A stretch of DNA of 22,834 nucleotides, from the NCBI GenBank assembly GCA_002315675.1, contig DCHP01000067.1, positions 1 through 22,834 on the forward strand. Direction: 5' to 3'. The stretch comes from Rikenellaceae bacterium UBA1749. Lineage in GTDB: Bacteria; Bacteroidota; Bacteroidia; Bacteroidales; Rikenellaceae. The first letter of the stretch is position 1, and each line of letters starts with the position of its first letter. Positions 16,621 to 22,834 of this stretch are shown here, in pieces. A model generated the notes under the pieces. It was given only the letters and a program-made list of their open reading frames with translations. It had not been told where the DNA came from and searched no databases. A program made the translations under genes and the position numbers.

Positions 16621-18348
16621 TTATTTCCCGGCCTCAGAAATCCACGCAGATATTTCTTCTGATGTAGGATTCTTCAGTCCCAGTTTGTTTTTCTTATTAT
16701 ATCCGTATAGTTCATTCATGAACTTTCCTGCGCTCTTGTCTTTCAGGTCAACGACATTTACAATGCCCATGGCATTCAATACTTCAACCCACTCTTCAGG
16801 TACTCCTATTTTCATGAAATCTTCCGGAGTATCATTCTTTATTACCTTTTCAGGTCTCATTTGAGGGAAGAACAGTACGTCTTGTATTGTAGTGCAACCT
16901 GTCATGAACATTGTCAGACGATCAATTCCTATACCAAGACCAGATGTTGGAGGCATGCCATATTCCAATGCTTTTACAAAGTCCATGTCAATGAACATTG
17001 CTTCATCATCGCCTTTTTCAGAAAGACGTAACTGATCCTGAAATCTTTCGTACTGGTCAATAGGGTCATTTAATTCGGAATAAGCATTCGCAAGTTCCTT
17101 TCCGCAAACGAATAACTCGAATCGTTCTGTCAATTCAGGATGTTCCCTATGTTTCTTAGTAAGAGGTGACATCTCTACTGGGTAGTCAGTGATGAATGTA
17201 GGCTGGATTAGAAGGTGTTCACATTTTTCACCGAATATGGCATCAATAAGTTTGCCTTTGCCCATTGTTTCATCATTTTCAATGCCAAGTTCTATGCATT
17301 TTGCCCTTAATTCCTCTTCGCTTTTTCCTGTAATATCAAATCCTGTTGCTTCCCTGATAGCATCAGTCATTGTAAGTCTACGATATGGTGCCTTGAAATC
17401 AACTTTGTGTTCCCCAATCTGAACAATTGTATTTCCATGAAGCTTGTTTGCAATTCGTTCAAGCATTGTTTCAGTGAAGTTCATCATCCAGATGTAATCC
17501 TTGTATGCAACATAGATTTCCATGCATGTAAATTCAGGATTATGGGTACGGTCCATTCCTTCATTTCTGAAGTTCTTGCCTATCTCATAGACTCCGTCAA
17601 ATCCACCTACAATCAGTCTTTTAAGATACAATTCACTTGCTATTCTTAAATACAGGTTGATATCCAGTGAATTGTGATGGGTAATAAACGGACGGGCTGC
17701 AGCTCCGCCAGGAATAGACTGAAGGATCGGTGTTTCCACCTCTATGTAGTTGTGTTCATTGAAGAATGATCTCATTTCTGATAATATTGAAGCCCGCTTT
17801 GTAAAAGTGTCTTTTACTTTCGGATTAACAATAAGATCTACATATCTCATTCTATATCTCTGCTCAGGATCCTGGAATGCGTCAAATGTCTGTCCATCCT
17901 TCTCCTTGACAATTGGAAGCGGTCTAATGGATTTGCTTAAAACAGTAAATTTCTGCGTGTGAATAGATAATTCTCCAGTCTGGGTAATGAATGCGAATCC
18001 TTCGATACCTACTATATCTCCGATATCAAGCAGTTTTTTGAAAACAGTATTATATAGTGTTGTGTCTTCACCTGTGCAAACGTCGTCCCTTCTGATGTAA
18101 ACCTGAATACGACCGGTGTGGTCCTGTATTTCAAAGAAACTTGCAGATCCCATTATCCTTCGGCTCATAATTCGCCCGGCAATAGTGAAATGCGGATTTT
18201 TCTCAATTTCCTCCTTGGAAAGTGATTTTATTGATTCAATTGTACCGGTTACTTTATATTCAGCAGCTGGGTATGGGTTGATCCCATTTTCCTTTAACTG
18301 TTCAAGGGAATTTCTCCTAATTTTTTCCTGTTCAGAAAGTTGTTGCAT
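16621..18348 (-). CDS. lysS: Lysyl-tRNA synthetase (class II)
   Basis: Charges tRNA-Lys with lysine. The 575 residues comprise an N-terminal OB-fold anticodon-binding domain (about 55-140) and a class II catalytic domain (about 165-500). Motif 2 is seen as FRNEGMDRTHNPEFT (260-274) and motif 3 as GLGIGIDR (470-477). Most bacterial LysS proteins end shortly after the segment equivalent to FFPQMRPE; here about 75 more residues follow, including GVPEEWVEVLNAMGI, resembling a helix-hairpin-helix. Such a tail is, as I recall, usual in Bacteroidales. It is first in an operon with the CDF transporter and divergent from gyrA, with a clear promoter 23 bases upstream of the ATG. Confidence 0.96.
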   Translation of the reverse strand: MQQLSEQEKIRRNSLEQLKENGINPYPAAEYKVTGTIESIKSLSKEEIEKNPHFTIAGRIMSRRIMGSASFFEIQDHTGRIQVYIRRDDVCTGEDTTLYNTVFKKLLDIGDIVGIEGFAFITQTGELSIHTQKFTVLSKSIRPLPIVKEKDGQTFDAFQDPEQRYRMRYVDLIVNPKVKDTFTKRASILSEMRSFFNEHNYIEVETPILQSIPGGAAARPFITHHNSLDINLYLRIASELYLKRLIVGGFDGVYEIGKNFRNEGMDRTHNPEFTCMEIYVAYKDYIWMMNFTETMLERIANKLHGNTIVQIGEHKVDFKAPYRRLTMTDAIREATGFDITGKSEEELRAKCIELGIENDETMGKGKLIDAIFGEKCEHLLIQPTFITDYPVEMSPLTKKHREHPELTERFELFVCGKELANAYSELNDPIDQYERFQDQLRLSEKGDDEAMFIDMDFVKALEYGMPPTSGLGIGIDRLTMFMTGCTTIQDVLFFPQMRPEKVIKNDTPEDFMKIGVPEEWVEVLNAMGIVNVVDLKDKSAGKFMNELYGYNKKNKLGLKNPTSEEISAWISEAGK

Positions 18349-18370
18349 TTTATTCTTTTTTTTTGACGTA

Positions 18371-18402
18371 CAAAGTTATACTATCAATTTCAATCTTGCA
18401 AT
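18371..18402 (-). promoter_or_regulatory. Promoter of lysS
   Basis: On the minus strand TAACTTTG (18371-18378) is a full TANNTTTG match, with ATTG (18399-18402) 20 bases upstream as a 3-of-4 -33 element. The leader would be about 15-20 bases. Confidence 0.65.
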
Positions 18403-18534
18403 ATTATAAATGGATTAACATTTCATTCTCATTCCATATTATCTCTATTTTTTTGAGCATCTTCCTCCAACGTTTTACAGGTCATCGATTTTTTTGATCA
18501 AATCTATTTTAATGTGCATTTAAGTAAAGAAATT

Positions 18535-18566
18535 GTTGATTTTGGTCTTAAAAAAGTGTATCTTTG
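18535..18566 (+). promoter_or_regulatory. Promoter of gyrA
   Basis: TATCTTTG (18559-18566) is a full -7 match, preceded after 20 bases by GTTG (18535-18538), a 3-of-4 -33 match. An exact TTTG at 18541 is only 14 bases away and is less likely to be used. The leader to ATG 18622 would be about 50 bases. Confidence 0.6.
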
Positions 18567-18621
18567 TATGATTAAGAAGTAAAGTATTTATAGTTGTTAG
18601 TAATAATTTATTTAGACATTT

Positions 18622-21171
18622 ATGGAAGATATTACACATTTGTATGATGATTCTGACAGAATAACCAAGGTTAACATTGAACAGGAAATGAAGACTGCAT
18701 ACATCGATTATTCGATGTCTGTAATTGTCTCTCGTGCTCTACCTGATGTTAGGGATGGTTTGAAACCGGTTCATCGTCGTGTACTTTTCGGAATGAGTAA
18801 AGAATTAGGATTATACTCCGATAAACCTCATAAAAAATCAGCCCGTATCGTAGGTGAAGTTCTTGGTAAGTTCCATCCTCATGGCGATAGCTCTGTTTAT
18901 GATGCTATGGTCAGGATGGCTCAGTGGTGGTCATTACGATATCCACTTGTTGATGGTCAAGGTAACTTCGGTTCCATTGATGGAGACTCTGCTGCAGCAA
19001 TGCGTTATACAGAGGCCAGAATGAAGAAGATAACAGATGAGGTTATGGCTGATATTGACAAGAATACTGTTGATCTTGCATTGAACTTTGATGATTCCTT
19101 ATATGAGCCAACAGTCCTTCCTACTAAAGTTCCACTTCTTTTGGTTAATGGAACAAGCGGTATTGCTGTCGGAATGGCTACTAATATGGCTCCTCATAAT
19201 CTGGGTGACAGTATTGATGCAATATGTGCCTATATAGATAATCCAGATATTGATATTGATGATCTGATTACTATCATCAAAGCCCCAGATTTTCCGACAG
19301 GAGCAATAATCTATGGTTATGAAGGTGTCAGGGAGGCATATCGTACTGGTCGTGGTAGGGTAGTTATACGAGCTAAAACAGATATTGAAACTACTGCTTC
19401 AGGAAGGTCCTGTATAGTTGTAACTGAAATCCCATACCAGGTCAACAAGGCAGAAATGGTGAAAAAAATAGCTGACCTTGTCAATGAAAAGAAACTTGAG
19501 GGGATAAGTTACATCAATGACGAAACTGACCGTAATGGAATGCGTGTAGTTATTATTTTGAAAACAGATGCTGTTGCTTCTGTTGTTCTGAATAATCTTT
19601 ATAAGTATACACCGCTTCAGTCTACTTTCCCAGTCAACAATATTGCGCTTGTCAATGGTAAACCAAAACAACTTGATCTTAAACAGATTATTAGTTATTT
19701 CGTTAAACATCGTCATGATGTAATAATACGACGAACAAAATATGACCTGGAACAAGCACAGAAACGAGCCCATATTCTTGAAGGGTTGCTAATTGCCCAG
19801 GATCATATTGATGAAGTAATATCTATTATCAGAGCTAGTAAAACTCCTGATGAAGCAAAACAGGCGTTATCCGACAGATTCGGATTGACAGAACCTCAGA
19901 CTCAGGCTATTGTCGATATGAGACTAAGAGCACTGACCGGACTTGAAAGAAATAAACTTCAAGCTGAACTGGATCAACTTCGTCTTGATATTGCATATTA
20001 CAATAATATTCTTTCTGACGAACAACTTCAGATGAAAGTCATCAAGGATGAACTTCTGGAGATCAAGGAAAAATACAATGACAACAGAAGAACAGAAATT
20101 GAATACTCTGCTGAAGAGTTTGACCCTGAAACTCTTATAAAGGAAGATGATATGGTCATTACCATATCCCATCTTGGCTATATCAAGAGAACACCACTTT
20201 CTGAATACAGATTGCAATCCAGAGGAGGTGTAGGTTCAAAAGGCAGTACAACCAGAGATGAAGATTTCATTGAACATCTGTATGTCACTACTACACATAA
20301 TACTTTACTGCTATTTACAGAGAAGGGCCGGTGCTACTGGTTGAAAGTCTATGAAATTCCTGAAGTTGCAAAATCAGGTAAAGGTCGTGCTATTCAGAAT
20401 CTTATTCAGATTGAACCTGATGATCGCATAAAGACTTATGTGAATGTCAGAAGAATGAATGATAAGGAGTATATTGATAATCATTATATCCTTATGGTTA
20501 CAGGTGATGGTACTGTCAAGAAAACTGCACTCAGTGCATATTCAAATCCTCGTCAAAAGGGAATAAACGCGATTTCAATACGAGAAGGTGATTGTCTTGT
20601 AGATGCTAAACTGACAACAGGAGAATCACATATTATTCTTGCTTCATCTGAAGGAAAGTCTATAAGATTTGAAGATTCAACACTTCGTCCTTTAGGTCGA
20701 AACAGTATGGGAGTAAAAGGTATGAACCTTCCTGATGGTGCAAAGATTGTTGGTCTTGTTGTTGCAGAACCTTCTGAAGAGAATTCAATAGAAGTTCTTG
20801 CACTCAGTGAAAATGGTTTTGGAAAACGTACAAATATCAATGACTACAGGGTTCAGACCAGAGGCGGTAAAGGTATCAAAACAATGCAGATAACTGAAAA
20901 AACCGGTGCGCTTGTTTCTATCCAGGCTGTAAATGATGACTATGAACTTCTTATCATTAACAAATCAGGTGTAATGATAAGGACTACAGTGGATGAAATT
21001 CGTCAGACATCAAGAGCTGCACAGGGTGTGAAGGTTATTGCTTTAAGAAATGGAGACTCGATTGCTTCTGTTGTTTCCTGCCCGAAAGTTGATGAACAAC
21101 AGGATGAACTTCCTGAACAGAACGATACTCATGATGATAATCAGTCAGATGATTCAGAAAATAATGAATAG
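18622..21171 (+). CDS. gyrA: DNA gyrase subunit A
   Basis: The 849-residue breakage-reunion subunit of gyrase. The catalytic tyrosine is Y129 (AAAMRYTEAR). The quinolone-resistance region GKFHPHGDSSVYDA is of the sensitive type: S90 and D94 correspond to E. coli S83 and D87. The C-terminal pinwheel carries the GyrA box as QTRGGKG (745-751), which separates it from ParC, and a degenerate form QSRGGVG in an earlier blade. The protein ends in an acidic tail (about 820-849, rich in D, E, N and Q). The ATG at 18622 fits the family start. It is divergent from lysS and is followed after 55 bases by a TPR protein, with no terminator seen between them. Confidence 0.97.
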   Translation: MEDITHLYDDSDRITKVNIEQEMKTAYIDYSMSVIVSRALPDVRDGLKPVHRRVLFGMSKELGLYSDKPHKKSARIVGEVLGKFHPHGDSSVYDAMVRMAQWWSLRYPLVDGQGNFGSIDGDSAAAMRYTEARMKKITDEVMADIDKNTVDLALNFDDSLYEPTVLPTKVPLLLVNGTSGIAVGMATNMAPHNLGDSIDAICAYIDNPDIDIDDLITIIKAPDFPTGAIIYGYEGVREAYRTGRGRVVIRAKTDIETTASGRSCIVVTEIPYQVNKAEMVKKIADLVNEKKLEGISYINDETDRNGMRVVIILKTDAVASVVLNNLYKYTPLQSTFPVNNIALVNGKPKQLDLKQIISYFVKHRHDVIIRRTKYDLEQAQKRAHILEGLLIAQDHIDEVISIIRASKTPDEAKQALSDRFGLTEPQTQAIVDMRLRALTGLERNKLQAELDQLRLDIAYYNNILSDEQLQMKVIKDELLEIKEKYNDNRRTEIEYSAEEFDPETLIKEDDMVITISHLGYIKRTPLSEYRLQSRGGVGSKGSTTRDEDFIEHLYVTTTHNTLLLFTEKGRCYWLKVYEIPEVAKSGKGRAIQNLIQIEPDDRIKTYVNVRRMNDKEYIDNHYILMVTGDGTVKKTALSAYSNPRQKGINAISIREGDCLVDAKLTTGESHIILASSEGKSIRFEDSTLRPLGRNSMGVKGMNLPDGAKIVGLVVAEPSEENSIEVLALSENGFGKRTNINDYRVQTRGGKGIKTMQITEKTGALVSIQAVNDDYELLIINKSGVMIRTTVDEIRQTSRAAQGVKVIALRNGDSIASVVSCPKVDEQQDELPEQNDTHDDNQSDDSENNE

Positions 21172-21226
21172 TCCTGACATATTTACGAATATAATTTGAA
21201 GTAATAATCATTAAACAACCAATAAT

Positions 21227-22567
21227 ATGAAAAGAACACTATTAGCATTGTTATTAACAGCTATTGTTTCAGTTTGTTTTGCTCAGAATACAAAACAGAT
21301 AGATAACAAGATCAAACAATTTGATAAAAGTGCTGCTGTGATCGCAGATCCATCGAAGGCTAATGATCCAAATGCACTTATTAGTCATGCCAATCTTCTT
21401 ATTGACATGAATTGTTTGTATACAAGTAGCCTGTATCAACAAATGGATATGGTTTTCACTCCTACTCTAATCGGCAAGCCTATTGGTCCCACTGAGGATG
21501 TTACTTTCGGTGAAATCACCTATCAGAAATTCCCATTCACTAAATTTGATCTTTATACCATTGATAATCAGATCGTGTTCTGGGTGAATAAGGCAGAAGC
21601 TCATCCAGGTGCACTTCAGGAATCATTTGATTTATTGGTGAAAGCAAAGAATGCTGATCCAGGCCAGTTCGTTGGTAGTGGAAAGGGTGCTATTGCTGTT
21701 GATAGATTGAAAACAGAATACCAGACAGATGCCATGGCTGATTATCGTCAGTTGAAATTTGAGACTGCAGGTGAGAAATTCATAAAAGCAGCAGAATCTT
21801 CTGAACTTTCAGGAGTGTTTGATACTCTTTCCTATTATTATGCTGGTCTTTGTATGGCGTCAGCTGATAATAAGGAAAAATCTCTTGAATTACTTAAAAA
21901 AGTATATGATAGTGGATATTCAAATGGAGGAGACCTTGAAAATTTACTTGCCAATATGCTTACAGAACAGAATCGATCAGATGAGGCACTTTCAATTCTG
22001 GAAGCTGCAATTTCAAAATATCCTACAAATGAAGATATACTTTTCACTTCAATAAACGCATTCATTAAAGCCCAGAAGGATCCAAAAATGATTATTGAAA
22101 CCATTAAGATTGCACAGAAATCAGACCCATCAAATGCTTCATTGTATCTTGTTGAAGGAAAGTTATACAAACAGCTTGGCGATACAGCATCTTACTATGC
22201 TTCTTTGAACAAGGTTGTTGAACTAGATTCAACTAATTGCGACCCTTATTTTGAATTCGCAGAGAATGAAATTAATGAGTCAAATGCTATTTATCGTGAA
22301 GCAGAAAAACTTCCTTTGAATGACACAAAAGGTTATGAGGAAAAAATGAAACAACGTTATGAACACCTTGAAAAAGCAGCTGCTTACTACGAAAAAACAT
22401 TAACAAAATTTGGTAATGATGTTGATGTTATTGCAACACTCCGTCAGATTTATTACCAGCTTCGTGGCAAGAACGATGCGGCTATTGACAAGAAGTACGA
22501 AGAATACAATAATAAATACAAAGAATTATCAGGAGGTGCTGAGCCACAGGCTGCTCCTCAGCAATAA
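21227..22567 (+). CDS. Secreted tetratricopeptide-repeat protein
   Basis: A 446-residue protein with a Sec signal peptide (KRTLLALLLTAIVSVCFAQ, cleavage after about residue 19-20). There is no lipobox-positioned cysteine, so it is predicted to be periplasmic. Residues about 165-425 are helical TPR-like repeats, with alternating A/G/Y positions such as EKSLELLKKVYDSGY and EALSILEAAISKYP and Asp-Pro turns. The tail SGGAEPQAAPQQ is disordered. TPR proteins are protein-interaction scaffolds and no partner can be named from the sequence. It lies 55 bases after gyrA and is probably co-transcribed; a strong terminator follows. Confidence 0.88.
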   Translation: MKRTLLALLLTAIVSVCFAQNTKQIDNKIKQFDKSAAVIADPSKANDPNALISHANLLIDMNCLYTSSLYQQMDMVFTPTLIGKPIGPTEDVTFGEITYQKFPFTKFDLYTIDNQIVFWVNKAEAHPGALQESFDLLVKAKNADPGQFVGSGKGAIAVDRLKTEYQTDAMADYRQLKFETAGEKFIKAAESSELSGVFDTLSYYYAGLCMASADNKEKSLELLKKVYDSGYSNGGDLENLLANMLTEQNRSDEALSILEAAISKYPTNEDILFTSINAFIKAQKDPKMIIETIKIAQKSDPSNASLYLVEGKLYKQLGDTASYYASLNKVVELDSTNCDPYFEFAENEINESNAIYREAEKLPLNDTKGYEEKMKQRYEHLEKAAAYYEKTLTKFGNDVDVIATLRQIYYQLRGKNDAAIDKKYEEYNNKYKELSGGAEPQAAPQQ

Positions 22568-22593
22568 TTTTTAATCCTGCAGGAGTCACACTG

Positions 22594-22629
22594 ATAGGCC
22601 ACAGATACACGTCTGTGGCCTATTTTTTT
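22594..22629 (+). terminator. Rho-independent terminator after the gyrA-TPR unit
   Basis: A 12-bp perfect stem, ATAGGCCACAGA (22594-22605) with TCTGTGGCCTAT (22612-22623), a 6-base loop and a run of seven T (22623-22629). It has the classical form and sits about 25 bases after the TPR stop codon. Confidence 0.9.
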
Positions 22630-22710
22630 GATTTGGCTCCAATTTGATCACACCAGATGTGTCAGATTTATCGTGTCTCATATACTCTCCAGACAATTTC
22701 AAAGTTTTCT

Positions 22711-22787
22711 GGAATAAATGTAGTTTTTTACACATATTTTAGAGAAAAAATGTATATTTGTACAAATAACTATCGGGAATAAATGTA
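22711..22787. repeat. Direct repeat GGAATAAATGTA flanking the right-edge promoter
   Basis: The 12-mer occurs exactly at 22711-22722 and 22776-22787 (65-base period), and the match extends to TC-N-GGAATAAATGTA. One copy lies upstream of the -7 element and the other in the leader just before the ATG at 22794. Possible regulator sites; function inferred only from placement. Confidence 0.45.
22753..22768 (+). promoter_or_regulatory. -7 element overlapping a palindrome
   Basis: TATATTTG (22753-22760) is an exact TANNTTTG. It overlaps the 14-bp perfect palindrome TATTTGTACAAATA (22755-22768), which could be an operator over the transcription start. No exact TTTG stands at the proper distance upstream, only a T-run at 22723-22729. 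The leader to ATG 22794 would be about 27 bases. Confidence 0.5.
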
Positions 22788-22793
22788 AATATT

Positions 22794-22834
22794 ATGCTTA
22801 AGCGCAAGATTACCAGCAAGATAGAAAGCCATCT
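22794..22834 (+). CDS. N-terminal start of an unidentified gene, cut by the window edge
   Basis: ATG at 22794 opens 13 complete codons, MLKRKITSKIESH, before the window ends. A -7 element and a terminator for the preceding gene lie upstream, so a new transcription unit is likely here. The basic, helical beginning resembles that of Bacteroidetes AAA+ ATPases of the DUF4143 group, but so few residues cannot establish this. Confidence 0.5.
   Translation, partial: MLKRKITSKIESH

Noticed and set aside
16237..16662. 141-codon plus-strand frame over the CDF/lysS junction
   Set aside because: Shadow of two well-conserved minus-strand genes.
19399..19773. 124-codon minus-strand frame inside gyrA
   Set aside because: Antisense to conserved gyrA codons, with Phe/Ile-rich composition typical of a shadow frame.

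Overview
The window looks like a Bacteroidales chromosome segment, probably from a gut- or rumen-type lineage such as Prevotella, Bacteroides or a relative. The support is indirect: AT-rich sequence, little Shine-Dalgarno sequence before the genes, several intergenic regions carrying the Bacteroidetes promoter form (TTTG, about 20 bases, TANNTTTG), a GH97 glycosidase, exported Gfo/Idh/MocA-type enzymes, and LysS with a C-terminal extension. There is no rRNA, tRNA, CRISPR array or intact mobile element.

Left part (1-5300): the start of a minus-strand hypothetical gene runs off the left edge. It is divergent from a three-gene plus-strand operon: Xaa-Pro aminopeptidase (pepP), a SUI1/YciH translation factor, and a 954-residue exported protein. 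That last protein begins at a TTG overlapping the SUI1 stop codon. It joins a HEYRH gluzincin-type metallopeptidase motif, a propeller-like region and a probable outer-membrane barrel. A strong hairpin terminates the operon.

Carbohydrate part (5303-9357): a minus-strand lipoprotein with a twin-arginine signal and a fucose-isomerase-like fold is divergent from a pair of overlapping plus-strand genes, an exported xylose-isomerase-like TIM barrel and a Tat-exported Gfo/Idh/MocA oxidoreductase. All three products are predicted to work outside the cytoplasm. The space between the two units holds what looks like the frameshifted end of a lost gene. I infer a periplasmic sugar oxidation/isomerisation or oxidation/elimination module.

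Cell-wall part (9550-15637): a PASTA-containing FtsI-type penicillin-binding protein and MurE, normally adjacent in the dcw cluster, are separated here by a GH97 enzyme. That enzyme carries the residues of the retaining (alpha-galactosidase type) subgroup. Neither ftsL/rsmH upstream nor mraY downstream is present.

Housekeeping part (15732-22834): lysS and a cation-efflux transporter form a minus-strand operon with a 1-base gap. lysS is divergent from gyrA through a region with a good promoter on each strand. gyrA is followed by a secreted TPR protein and a classic terminator. The first codons of another gene sit at the right edge, behind a promoter-palindrome-direct-repeat arrangement.

Most of the window is ordinary core genome. 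The points most worth following are the exported sugar-enzyme group with its decayed gene, the GH97 inside the broken dcw order, and the TTG-started metallopeptidase/barrel gene coupled to SUI1.
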